Assembly (NCBI GenBank): GCA_001599975.1
Contig: BCIO01000002.1
Span: 2,243,883-2,307,882, forward strand
DNA length: 64,000 bases
Direction: 5' to 3'
DNA from: Cystobasidiopsis lactophilus
Taxonomy: Eukaryota > Basidiomycota > Agaricostilbomycetes > Agaricostilbales > Chionosphaeraceae
Shown here: positions 20,374 to 30,868 of the stretch, piece by piece
Numbering within the stretch: position 1 is the stretch's first letter
Layout: each line of letters opens with the position of its first letter
Notes under the pieces: generated by a model
Told to the model about the DNA's origin: nothing
What the model saw: only the letters and a program-made list of their open reading frames with translations
The model's database searches: none
Position numbers and translations under genes: made by a program

Positions 20374-21654
20374 ATGGACGAGCAGAGGGTTGATACGCAC
20401 CGCTTCACCCTGGAGGATCTGTTCAGCGTCAAAGGCTATGTCTGCTTGGTGACCGGAGGAGGGAGCGGTATTGGCCTTATGATATCTCAAGCTTTGGCTG
20501 CAAATGGTGCCAGAGTCTAGTCAGTGATTTCCTGACAGTCAGTACTCAGCTGTTGAATCCGCGATCAGCATCACTGGGCGTGATTTTGCCAAGCTCGAGA
20601 AATCAGCAAAGGAGCACTCGCCCTCTGGCTCCGGCCACCTCATTCCGTGAGCGCTGTTCCTCGTGCTCAGTTGGATTCTGGCTCACGATTGTGCACGGTG
20701 GAAGAATCGGGCCATGTGATGTGACCTCGAAAGAAGACCTAGACAAGCTTTACTCCGAGTTGTCCGCGAAAGAAGACCTATTGGACTTGGTTGTGGCAAA
20801 TGCCGGCATTTCCGGGCCCAAGGCGGACCCCAAAGAGGCTTCGGATGCGGCTGAACTCAAAGCCAACCTCTGGCCAAACGAAACCGTTCAAGAATGGGAC
20901 GATGTCTGGCGAGCTGATGTGACGGCCGTGTTCAACACAGTCGTCTGCTTTCTGCCTCTTCTCGGAAGAGCGATCGAGAAGAAGGGAGACATGAGGGCGA
21001 GCGTGATCACCACCAGTTCTATGAGCGGGATCATGCGCCATGCCCAAGGGCATTTCTCCTACGTGAGTCGTCTTCTGATGCCCATGTTACAACTACTGTA
21101 CTAATTAAGATGATCGACATCGAAATGTCAGAACGCTGCCAAGGCCGCATGTGTTCACCTTAGTACGCGATCCTGATGCTCGGCCTATTACCGTCTGAGT
21201 CCCTTCATCTGCAACAGCCAAGATGATGTCCAGCGAGTTCAAGAACACCAAAATAAGGGTCAACAGTATAGCGTAAGTTTTCGTTCTCGATTGCCGCGGG
21301 ATTTACTGACAATCGACCGCAGACCAGGCTACTTTCCTTCCGAGTAAGCTCATTCGCGCTGCGCGTTGAGAATATATGCTGAATTATAGCTGACAGGATG
21401 ACCGCGAAAGAGAGCGACGAACGGAACAAGTCAAAGGTAGACGACTCCAAGATCAAGGACAAGGGCCACGTTCCCACAGGGCGAGCCGGAGCAGACCGCG
21501 AGATGGCTTCTGCTGCCATTTTTCTTGCTACCAATTCTTATGTCCAGGTAAGCCTCGACGCCCGCATCGGAAGACCTGTATCTCATCTGGTTTTTGCTCT
21601 CAGGGTCAGATTCTGGCTGTCGAAGGGGGCGTTCTAGACACTGTAGCGTCGTAA
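20374..21654 (+). CDS. Short-chain dehydrogenase/reductase (classical SDR)
   Basis: An NAD(P)-dependent oxidoreductase of the classical SDR type. Eight exons (20374-20519, 20569-20646, 20705-21062, 21132-21162, 21218-21272, 21323-21343, 21397-21547, 21604-21654) give 296 residues. The cofactor motif TGGGSGIG lies near residue 31, CDVTSKEDL marks the adenine-ring site, NAGISGP is present, the catalytic serine sits in ITTSSMSGI, and Tyr and Lys lie across the exon 3/4 join (YNAAK). VNSIAPGYFPSEMT and GQILAVEGGVL close the fold. It resembles fungal RhlG-like and 3-oxoacyl-reductase-like SDRs; the substrate is unknown. It has no signal or membrane segment, so it is cytosolic. Introns are 49-69 nt. 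It is transcribed away from the GH114 pair, with no evident functional link. Confidence 0.88.
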
Positions 21655-22271
21655 ATGGAATTTGGTTTATCTGCATGTGTGGCTTGCGAGTCCAGCGCCA
21701 CCTCGTGCCGGCTCGGGTGGCGAAGTCACCTTCTGCCCACATTCGGCCAATGCCCCCTTCATTTGCTAGTGTTGAATTACCAAAGGCGCTTGTCTGGAGA
21801 AGACTGGTGCTTTACTATTCTAATAGCAGAGCAAGGTCGATGCTTCGACCTTTCTGCTGCTTGTCACTCTCGTTGATGCCAGAACCTCATATGTCTGCCA
21901 ATCGACGGCACCACCGCCCGCTGTGTCTCAACACAGAGTATGAAAGACCTCTTGCGATGACTTCCGCCGTTCACACCTTGCGGAGCGCTCAGCAAGCGGC
22001 TGGCCACAAAATTTGTCTTCCAGAGCTTGCTCTTGGCCTTCGCCAATTTCCGTGCTCATCGTGCTACCTTATCTATCCCAGAACTATTGTCTCCTTTACT
22101 ACTCGGTGGAATCCGACAATGGGCGCAGAGGCGCCCTTACGTATGAGAAGGTCTCACGAAGGAGCTTTGGCTCGGGAAGGTCGGGCCTATTGTTCCTGGC
22201 TTCAGTCCCCATGAAGCGCTCCTTCTCTCCCTAAACGACCACCTCTCTTTGGTCGCTCCTTGAAAGGCAGC
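21655..22271. other. Intergenic region
   Basis: This 617-bp gap lies between two forward genes and should hold the 3' end of the SDR gene and the promoter of the next. Open frames here have no consistent codon pattern, and I see no gene. Confidence 0.4.
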
Positions 22272-23151
22272 ATGTTTCATCGCAAAACGCCGGAACAAAG
22301 CCAGGTGTCCTCGACAGAGGCGTCATCTTCAGGCATAGTTGTGCGTTGCCTTCCTGCCCCATCGCATTGTCCAGCTCAGAGTTGCTTGTGATTTACAGCT
22401 CTCGTCTATTGGCTTTCCGGCCAAAGAGGAAGACACCTTTGCCTACAAGCTCAAGTTCACCGTTTGCTCCGTGCTCGCCATTGCTTTCTATATCAGCCTG
22501 TTCCCGGTTCTAGGCATCTTGATTGAAGTCGTTGGGATGGACATTCTCCGATCTTCCGGCCATGCTGCGGCCCCCTACAAGCTACTTACCGCGGCTCAAG
22601 TCGGCGCGCTCGGCGGCTTCGCAGCCATCTTGGTCTTGCTTGGTGCCCTGCAAGTACGCGCTGCCGAGGAAGTCATGGCTAGAGCTGGAGAGGATCGACG
22701 TGCGACGGCTTGGAAGCTTGTCGCGGTGGTGCACTCCAAGGCGTTGGCGTTGGGCTTTGGGCCCCTGGCTGGGGCGTTAGGTGGATCGGCGCTCGGATGG
22801 CCAATACCAGCAAGAGATGCTGTACTATCTGGTCTGGTCGGATCTTCCGTCGTCCTCGCGTTTACCACTTTCGTCCAGGTGGTGCTCCTTGTCTTTTTGC
22901 GCCACCGACACCAAAAGGTGCCAGCCCCTTGCCTCTATTTCGACTGTCTTCAGCCAGCACACGTAGATCACCTCTTAGCCTTGATCTTCCCGTCCGAAGT
23001 GAAGCAAGAAGAGCAGCCGGCGACGCAGCAAACCATCGAATTCCGCACTGAAAAGGTGGCGCCGTCCTCCTCCTCCATCGGCTCCTCCTCCCGCAACCGC
23101 CCACCGTCGTTCGACAGCATGCCCGACCTCCCACCCTTCGCGCAAGCTTAA
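22272..23151 (+). CDS. Four-helix membrane protein of unknown function
   Basis: I do not recognise this family. Two exons (22272-22337 and 22399-23151) joined by a 61-nt intron give 272 residues. A short hydrophilic N-terminus (22 residues in exon 1) is followed by four predicted helices: about residues 42-70 (VLAIAFYISLFPVLGILIEVV), 88-112 (GALGGFAAILVLLGALQV), 138-160 (LALGFGPLAGALGGSALGW) and 166-195 (GLVGSSVVLAFTTFVQVVLLVFL). The C-terminal 75 residues are soluble and serine-rich, including a run of serines and SMPDLPPF. The phase-0 junction and the long second exon make the model solid even though the function is not known. Confidence 0.68.
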
Positions 23152-23545
23152 CCTCTTGGGTAGTCTTGGTATTGGGGCTGTTCTGACACGCGTTCTCGCG
23201 CAGTTTGGTTGGCTTGTTCTATGTATGCAACGCCCCTATTTAGGGCTCCTGCGGCGGCACTTTCTCTCTCAGTCGAAATCCAAACCGTGTTCTCTCTTTG
23301 CGAGCAACCACGAAGATGCTGAGCTTCGGGTTTGTGAAATGCTCACCACTGGCCGACGCCCGTGATCGGCCTCGAGCATCCACCGACCTAAGCTTTCCTT
23401 CCGCTCCCACGGAATCGAATAACATCCTTAGAAGTACAAGGCGTCCCAGGACTGTCCTCTAATCCCCCCTCACTGGCTCGACAGCCACCCCACTCGCTTT
23501 AGACCCGCCCTACTCGCCGATAAACAACATTCCGCCTTGCAAAAG
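23152..23545 (+). promoter_or_regulatory. Promoter of the LysM-expansin gene
   Basis: This 394-bp gap ends in a C-rich leader just before the ATG (23450-23540), with no ATG closer than the chosen start. No other feature is recognised. Confidence 0.4.
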
Positions 23546-25173
23546 ATGAAGCTCTCGGTTCTGGCCCTGGTGGCGGCGCCTTCGCTGGTCGCCTGCTTCG
23601 AACACCGTCACGCTGGCCATAACAAGCGAGCGCATCACCCGCACATGCGCCCCTACACGCACTTTGGCAAGCGCGCTTCCGATGTGGTCAACTCGACTTC
23701 AGAGGTCCACTGTGGCTCGTACAACTACACTACGCCATCCAATCTCGCCACTGGCTCTTTGAACAGCACATACGGATGTGGCGCCACGTACACAGTGGCG
23801 GAAGGCGATGTGGGTTTCTGGTGCTCGGGCAGGGGAAATGGGACACGGTGGCTCAAACTTGGCTTTTGCCTTTGCAGACCTGCGCTTCAGTCTTGTCCAA
23901 CAGCAACTCGTCCTTTGGCGTTCGCATGTTCCAGTGAGTGCCCACTCTGGCGGCCATCCGTTATATTTGGCCCAATAGGAGAACTCACGCAACATGAAAC
24001 AAGGGCTGTGAATCCCTCGGTGGATGCCAATTGCTTCAATCTGGAGATTGGTACGCTCACCTGAAAGTCCTATGTCAAGGGAGCCAACCTCATTGAGAAT
24101 CGCACAGGCACTCCATACTGCGTCGAGCAATCGCCTTGCGTCGTCCCCAAAGCGCTGTCCGTTCGCGCTGGGTGTCTGGAGTATGCTCGATCTGTCGTGA
24201 ATGATGTGCGTTCCTTACCTTTGCTTTCTCACTGAGAACCGTTTTGACCAAGGAGGGGTACAGACCTACCGAGACTTGGCGGCTCGCAACAACGTGACGT
24301 TGGACGACTTGCGCTACCTCAACCCCAACGTGACCAGGATTCGCCCAGGTCGATTCTACTGCATCTCCAACTGTACGTTTTGCCTCTAGCAACACTCTCA
24401 TCCGAGAGCTAAGGATCGTTTCTCGAGCAGCCACCATTGGCGCTCTGGCCACTTCCACCGCGAACCCTGTTTCTACCTCTGAAAAGCCGTCCAAAGGCGC
24501 GCCGGCGGCTCAAGCTAACACGCCGACCACGGACAGCCCCAAAGCAGCCGATCCCACGACGCCCAAGACTACCACCGAGCACACCACGACTGAGCCAGAG
24601 CCAAAAACCCACGAACAAGTCCAGCATACGCCCACCACGACATCCACGGCCAAGGAAACGCCCAAAGAAACTCCTCAGTCTCAGTCAAATGGCGGCGGAG
24701 GTGGTGGCGGAGGTGCAGGCGTCAAAATGACCGGGGATTTTACTTTCTACTCAACGGGTTTGGGCTCGTGTGGCTGGACCAACAGCGACAATGAACTAGT
24801 GGCGGCCGCTCCTGCTCCACTTTACGCCCTGCTTGGCACTGGCATCTGCGGCAAATCTGTCACCCTGAACTACCAAGGCAAGAGTGTGAGGGTTAAGATT
24901 GTCGATGTGCGTCTTTGCGGTTTCACTTTGGCCTATCAATCGGGAGGCTTACTTTTTTATGATCGCGCAGGAATGCCCACCTTGCAAAGTCGGCGCTTTC
25001 GACCTGTCGCCGACCGCGTTCCAAAAGCTAGCGGTGAGCAGTCGCCTTTGTCATAGCCATGGCCTCTCTGAATTGTCCCCTAGAATCTGGACGTGGGTCG
25101 TGCCACCATGACGTGGGACGCCAGCGACTTGGGCGCGGATGCCGTCAAGATTCTCCAGAACGCCGGCTACTAG
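23546..25173 (+). CDS. Secreted LysM-LysM-expansin-like (DPBB) protein
   Basis: Eight exons (23546-23809, 23878-23933, 24004-24050, 24108-24205, 24264-24372, 24431-24906, 24971-25033, 25084-25173) give 400 residues. A signal peptide (MKLSVLALVAAPSLVACF) is followed by a possible dibasic KR processing site. A LysM domain covers about residues 81-138 (TYTVAEGD, NPSVDANCFNLEIGTPYC), and a second LysM about 150-191 (DTYRDLAARNNVTLDDL, NPNVTRIRPGRFYC). A linker of about 95 residues rich in Thr, Pro and Glu ends in a glycine run. A double-psi beta-barrel domain of the expansin/barwin type follows at about 292-400 (FTFYSTGLGSCGW, GICGKSVTLNY, ECPPCKVGAFDLSPTAF). LysM binds chitin or related glycans; expansin-like domains loosen polysaccharide contacts without hydrolysis. 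Intron 3 (24051-24107) is fixed by the LysM pattern VGxxYC. Confidence 0.85.
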
Positions 25174-25641
25174 ACGCCACCTCAGCCTTTTCATCCTTCG
25201 CATTTTCGCATTTTCCGTCTGCCCACCCTGGCATCTTCTCTTGCATTTTCGTGCTTCCACTTCAGTCTCCCTTTCACATCTTCACACGGACAAAACGCAG
25301 GACTCTTCTTCACGAAGCGCGCCTGTTTCCCCTTGTACGCGCTGCATAGCTAGATGCTAATCCTGCAACAGAGAAGAGCTAGATCTTTTCTCCCTTCAAA
25401 TACGTTCTCGGTAAACGCTATCATTAAGGATGGAAGCGTCCACTCCACAGGCACGCCGGACGCCCAGTCCATCGGCTTCTTCAAGGTCTAGAGAATCCAA
25501 AGCATGCAGTATGATCAGATCAATTGTAACTTCTGAGAGCTAGCACATGGTCCAAAACGAAACCAGAGTCCCGATTGGCCGAGCGAGTTGAAGCGCATGA
25601 ATGGGTCTTGGACATCGACGAATCTCGATGTTGCGTCAGCA
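25174..25641 (+). promoter_or_regulatory. Upstream region of AVO1
   Basis: This 468-bp gap is T/C-rich at 25185-25300. I see no gene. It should hold the 3' end of the LysM-expansin gene and the AVO1 promoter. Confidence 0.4.
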
Positions 25642-28600
25642 ATGTCGCTGCTGTCCGAGCCAGAGTATGTTCTGACAGTAACGGAAGATGCAAGCTACAA
25701 GCTGACCATTTGAACCTACCAAAGCTATGTGCTCCAGCTCCTGCGGCTCCAATACCTCCGCCGCGTGCCCGACCCGCTAGGCCCTGCCATCCTCACCTTC
25801 CCAGAGACCTTCTCCGCGCATGTGGCCCAGTCTGACCTGTCCGACCCTAAAGTCTGGCCAGAGCTCAGCGTCGTGCGACCGCCCGAGACGGTAGCCGCAC
25901 CCTCTCGCTCCGGGCTCAAGTACTCGCAGACCATCGGCCCGGCTGCTGGCATTGGCTTGAGGGTAGATGGTCACAACAGGAGGCACAGGCCAGAATGGCT
26001 AGCTAAGCGGGCCAGCAACGAGATCAAGCCGTGCGTTCCCCTTCTCACTGCCGCCTTGCAATGCGGAGGGCTCACTCTGGCCTTCGCGCAGCCAAAAGCC
26101 ACAGCCTTTGGTCGCTCCTCTGGTCACTGTTCAATCACCCATTCGCACGCCCGAGCCCAGCCCAGGTCCCGGCTCCCCTCCAGTCCAGCGGCAGCAAGAG
26201 GCAGTCAACATTGGCGGACAAGGACCGGATGGCAGGCGAAGTCGGCCGGTAACCGTCCTGCACGACTCTGTGTCCTCCCACGACAAGGAGATCTCGGACG
26301 CACTGCGCTGGCAAGCGGATGGGCCTGCCTTCCGAGACGATATGGGAACCAGCCTCCAGTCTGGGGCACCTCACCCTCTCGGCTTGCCTGCTGCCAATGC
26401 CAACGGAGCGGACGAGGAGCCTCTGTCACCGGTGGAAGAAGACGCCACCGCTACATCCGTTTCTCAAAGCGAGAATGGGCTCCCACCCGAAACGCCAACA
26501 TCGCAAGAAGGGTTTGAGGGCATCGCTCGGCGGAGGGATGACTTGGAGGAGCCAACCTCGCCCACCAGCAGCAGCCAGGTCAATGGATTAACCCGGCCTA
26601 AGTCGGACTCGATAGGAGAGGGCTTCAGCATGCTGCAAGAGCCGAGGACGGAGGACGACTACGAATTCATGATGTCCACCGCTTCCGTCTTGGAAGCCTC
26701 GTCTTATGCAGCAAGGCAGTCTCGGTCAAGATTGCGAAGGAAGCAATCCGAAGTCGACTTGGTCCAGCCGCAGCCAGAGGCCTCGACTTCAACGAGCGAG
26801 GTGCCCAAGCCGCCGCCAGCACCACCGACTCAGCCCACCGAGCCGCCGCTCGCCCCAGTTGCAGGTCCAGCACCAACAGCTGGCTTTGCTGCTCGACGAG
26901 AGCGACGACGTGTTAATATCAGCGGCAAGCTGAACCCATTCCAACAGCTCCAGCTCAATGGCGGCTTGCCACCCATCCACGAGCCGGCTTCGGAAACGGC
27001 CCAAAACCCTTCGCCGACTCGCACCCAACCTGTTCCCGCTGCTCAAGCTCAGCCACCGTCGAGCCTCAAATCTAGAGCCAGAGCAGACACCGATCCCAAA
27101 GTTTCCACCCTTCCGCAACCCAGGCCGATCCAGCGGCAAGCGTCCGAGATCCAGCTGCGCAGTCGCGCCGCCTCCGTCAACTCGCTTGCTGGCACCACCA
27201 CCCAGCCCTCTTCGGACTTGTCCGTCACCTCAACGGACAAAATGTCGCGGTCCATCTCCCCTCTCCTCAGCTTCCCCATCCAGCGCATGGACATTCAACG
27301 CAGTCCTACCTCGACTTCAGCTCTGACCACCTTGCTCTCCCAGCGTCCGAGGGAAAACATGTCGGAGAACCCATTCACGCCCGAGTACGCGGCACTCATC
27401 GTGCGAGGGGCGGGCAGCGACTTCCTCTCGCTCAAGATCTTCTTTCCGTCCTCGGCCCAGCCCGCAAAACCCATCGAGATCAAGGTCAAGAAGGACGTGA
27501 CCGTCGAGGAAGTGGTCGGCGTCAGCTTATGGTTCTTCTATGAGGAGAAGCGCGAGCCGCCGCTGCTGAGCAAGGAAGAAGCCAAGGACTGGAACGGCGA
27601 AGAGTGGCGAGGTCGGTGTAACCCTGCTGCTTGGAACTTGCGCATCGTGGAGGACGACGAGACTGGCGAAGTCGATGATGACTTTCCAGGTAAGGAGCCT
27701 TCACTGTTTCGTTTGCATGTCCTTAAGCTGACAGCCGCTTCAGCACTGGATCGGATGCGCGCCCTTTCGGCCTTCTCCTTCTCTGCGTTCGCTATGGTCG
27801 AAGCCTCTTCTGGCCAACTTACCCAAAATCAAGCCCTCCAGGCTTCCATCACCCGCCGCCCGTCGCGAATAATCGCCAGGCCGAAACCCCGAAACGCATC
27901 GAGCAACAGTTCTTTGGTGCCGTCGTCTTCAAATCGAAGCTTGGCTGTCAACGGCGAGCTCGACGACCAGATCGCAAGCTCTCTTCTTCAGGCCACGCCG
28001 CTTCGAGCAGGCTCCTTCGCACAGAGCATCGGCGGCGAGGATGTCTACCTCCGCATCCGCATACCAATTCCTGGCCTCCAGGCTGTGGTTACAACTCTCA
28101 AGGTCACGACCCAGACCTACCTGGCCGACGTGCTGGACACCCTCGTCCGCAAACGGAAAGAGCACTTGCAGGACGCCAAAGACTGGGTGCTCATGCTTGG
28201 AGACCAAGACATCATCGCGCCCACAGACCGCACCGTGGAGTCGCTCCAAGGCAATTACAACCTGCGGCTCGTTAAGAAGACACAAGTGGCCAACCTTTTG
28301 CAAAAGGAGCAGGCCAACGCCGGCCGGTTGGCCAACACAAACCCTTCCGCCTCCATCTTTAAGCGCCTTTCAGAGCCTCCCCAACCTAAATACGTGTCTG
28401 CCAGCGATGTAACATCACAGTACAAGGTGGGTTTCTTGGTTTTTGGTGCCAGAGTTCCAACCTAACTTCGGAAGGCAGAAATGGACCGTGTTCAGGAAGC
28501 ATGCCATGTCCTTGGGCCGCCACGAGCGCATTCTTCTGAGTGAGGACATCACTATTGATGAGTTCGGGCAGCTTACTATCGGTCACAGTCGATGGCAACT

Positions 28601-28906
28601 ATCTAACAATCACCCATCCGCCACACACTACCTCCAACTCTCGGTCGGTTAGCTACCACATACGCGACATCATGGACTGCAAGCAGTCCCGTCGGATGAT
28701 TGGCAGCTTCAAGCTCTTGGTGTATGTTAATCGAGAGCTCAAGCGGTACGATTTCGAGGCGGAGAACACGGCTGCTACCAGTATGTCTGATCTCCTCCCT
28801 CGCCCGGCTAAGCTAATCCTAAGACGCAGCCGAGATCATTGCAGCGGTGCAGGCAGCGAGGGCACAATGGAAGGCGAGGGCGGCGGGAGACAGCGCAATC
28901 GATTGA
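25642..28906 (+). CDS. AVO1: TORC2 subunit AVO1/SIN1
   Basis: SIN1/AVO1 is an essential scaffold of TOR complex 2 at the plasma membrane and presents AGC kinases (Ypk/Akt type) to TOR. Seven exons (25642-25664, 25725-26030, 26092-27689, 27744-28426, 28479-28539, 28589-28780, 28830-28906) give 979 residues. The N-terminus MSLLSEPDYVLQLLRLQYLR matches the family start and fixes the 23-nt first exon. A long disordered Ser/Pro-rich region follows. Then comes NPFTPEYAALIV, opening the CRIM domain (about 535-690), a Ras-binding-like domain (about 738-815, EDVYLRIRIPIPGLQAVV) and a PH domain (about 868-970, YKKWTVFRKHAMSLGRHERI, SYHIRDIMDCKQS, RYDFEAEN). The 49-nt intron 28540-28588 is required to restore ILLIDGNYL in the PH domain. 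The next gene starts 28 bp after the stop. Confidence 0.92.
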
Positions 28907-28934
28907 TGGAATTGATCCGTGACCAGCCCGTTGG

Positions 28935-30020
28935 ATGCTGTCATGCGATGAGCTCTTTGGAACCTCCGACACTTTACCTCTTGTCTTCGCCCCCAACGCT
29001 ATCCTCCATGTCTCTGCGACAGCCGGGCGCTTCCTTAAAGCTGCGAAAGACCTGCCCGCCAACTCGCTTGTTCTAGCTGTCCCTCGCCCTCTCGCCTTCA
29101 CTTTCCTGCCCGAATATCGAAAGGAGCTTTGCGCGTACTGCTTTCTTTACGATGAGCCCAGCGTCTTCAAACAGAAAGTGCTCCATCCGACTTGGGCGTC
29201 GCCAAAGGTTTTGCGCTGTTTCTGCTCCGAGACTTGCAAGGGGGCATGGCTTTCAGAAGTGGGAGACCTTGGAGTACAAGCTATTTCAGCAACGGAGGAC
29301 CTCATCCAGAGCAGGAAGGAGAGCAAGGAGGATCACGAAGCGGACGTGAGCCTGGCCTCAGACGACGAAATCGAGCAGGAGTGGTCCAAAGCCCACGTAG
29401 CTGCCCAAGAAGTCAACGTTTTGCGTCTCGAGTCTGAAAAGGGGGGCCTGTCTGGCAAAATACGGAACAAGATTGCCAAGTTGACGCCTCGACTGACCAC
29501 CGCAGACGACGGCGACCTCTTGACCTTCATCACCCACGCTCTCATCGCCGTAAAAGCTCGACCTTCTCATTGGGAAGAGTTGATGGCCCTCCAACCGTCT
29601 CGCTCATACACTAGGTCAACTCTGAAGGCGCACTGCCGGCTCTATCTCGCCCTTTGCTCAGTTCTGCCGCTAGATTACTTGCCGATTCTAACGCCCAGCT
29701 TTGTCGTTGGTCTCCTCTCAAGAGATGCCTGCAATAGCTTTGGCTTGCGGGCTGATGGCGGATATTTACTTGGCTATTCGCTCTATCCGGCAGCATCCTT
29801 CTTTAATCACAGCTGCGACTATTCGGTGGTGAGAGAGCGACATGGCGCACAGGTGGAGTTTCGGACGACTAGGGCGATCGGCGAGGGCGAAGAGTTGTGT
29901 ATCAGCTATTTGGCCGGTCAAGAGGCCGAACCTCTGTCCATTCGGCAAGAGCGCCTCAAGAGCGGCTGGGGTTTTGATTGCGCCTGCCAGAAATGCCTCA
30001 AGGAGATATCAATGCTATAG
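28935..30020 (+). CDS. SET-domain protein, SMYD/Set5-Set6-like
   Basis: A single exon gives 361 residues. The SET core is interrupted, as in SMYD-type lysine methyltransferases: an N-terminal segment GRFLKAAKDLPANSLVLAVP, a cysteine cluster that looks like a MYND-type zinc finger (CAYCFL, CFCSETC), then FFNHSCDYSVV with the NHSC S-adenosylmethionine pocket, EGEELCISYL, and a post-SET-like CACQKC near the end. Such proteins methylate histones or other proteins. A glutamate/lysine-rich insertion separates the finger from the second half. It is the only intronless gene of size in the window. It begins only 28 bp after the AVO1 stop, so the two transcripts almost touch. The start is the first ATG of the frame; 28944 is an alternative. 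Confidence 0.82.
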   Translation: MLSCDELFGTSDTLPLVFAPNAILHVSATAGRFLKAAKDLPANSLVLAVPRPLAFTFLPEYRKELCAYCFLYDEPSVFKQKVLHPTWASPKVLRCFCSETCKGAWLSEVGDLGVQAISATEDLIQSRKESKEDHEADVSLASDDEIEQEWSKAHVAAQEVNVLRLESEKGGLSGKIRNKIAKLTPRLTTADDGDLLTFITHALIAVKARPSHWEELMALQPSRSYTRSTLKAHCRLYLALCSVLPLDYLPILTPSFVVGLLSRDACNSFGLRADGGYLLGYSLYPAASFFNHSCDYSVVRERHGAQVEFRTTRAIGEGEELCISYLAGQEAEPLSIRQERLKSGWGFDCACQKCLKEISML

Positions 30021-30095
30021 GTGAGCTGTTAAGGCTGCTGCGTTTGCACATTCGCTCAATGAACCTCAGCTACCAAACCCTATTTCTCCCTGTCA

Positions 30096-30797
30096 TCACC
30101 GCTTAGGCCAAGCTGTGCCCTTCGCTGGACTCCAATCGTCCGAGTTGGACTTCTCGTCCCCTGGACCGCCGTCCTTCGTCATGTTCTCGCCCGCCTCCCA
30201 CTTCCGCCGCAATTCATCCAGCTCCACCTTCTCGGCCTCCAACTTTTGAGCCCGCCACTCTATGTCAGAAAGTGCTCTCTCTGCTCTTTCTTCTGAAAGG
30301 CGGGCGTCGGTTGGTCGCCATCGGCTCTTCAAGATCCGGCGTACAGCTTCGGGCGAGACTTTGAAGCGGTTGGCGAGCTCTGGCGTGGTGAATAGGTCGG
30401 GATCGGCCGCATGAAGCTTGCGCACGATGTCCACTGCTTCACGAGACAGCTTCTTAGGTGGGTCCCAGCTGTCGAAGTTCTGCCGCATCCGGTAACGGTG
30501 AACTGCCCATTCAGGAGGATTCCGCCCTGGTGCGCTGTACGGCTTCTTGTCCTCTGGGGCGCGTGCATCGAATCGTTTCTTGTAGGGTGCTCTAGTAGCG
30601 CGCCGGTGTTCCTCGGACGCTGGGATCTGTGGGCTGGCTCAACTCGAGGCGTCGGCTTCGAAACTTTGCATAAAGGGCCCTACCTCCTGCATTATCGGAT
30701 GTCCTGTGGGTCGGTCGAGCAATTTCCGACTCCTTGAGTTACAGGCTGGGCAGCTGGTGAAAAACGAGCGTGCTGGCAGAGTCCATGCTTTCGTCAT
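30096..30797 (-). CDS. RRG9: Mitochondrial RRG9/neugrin-type protein
   Basis: RRG9 is required for mitochondrial genome maintenance and respiratory growth. Two exons (30684-30797 and 30096-30626) joined by a 57-nt intron give 214 residues. The N-terminus (MTKAWTLPARSFFTSCPACN) is basic and lacks acidic residues, as expected of a matrix presequence. The core reads WDPPKKLSREAVDIVRKLH and then RFKVSPEAVRRILKSRW, the hallmark helix-turn-helix-like block of RRG9/neugrin. The C-terminus is charged and helical (EWRAQKLEAEKVELDELRRKW). It is divergent from the ceramidase gene with only 71 bp between the start codons. An upstream ATG at 30857 is in frame but overlaps the neighbour's start. Confidence 0.85.
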
Positions 30798-30868
30798 GTC
30801 GGCCGCTTTGGACGAAGGGACACAATGCGCCTCTTGCTCCCGCTCCGTCACCCTCATACGTGGCAGAC
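30798..30868. promoter_or_regulatory. Very short bidirectional promoter
   Basis: Only 71 bp separate the start codons of RRG9 (minus) and the alkaline ceramidase gene (plus). If both starts are right, core promoters and leaders must overlap each other or the opposite coding region. Confidence 0.5.
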
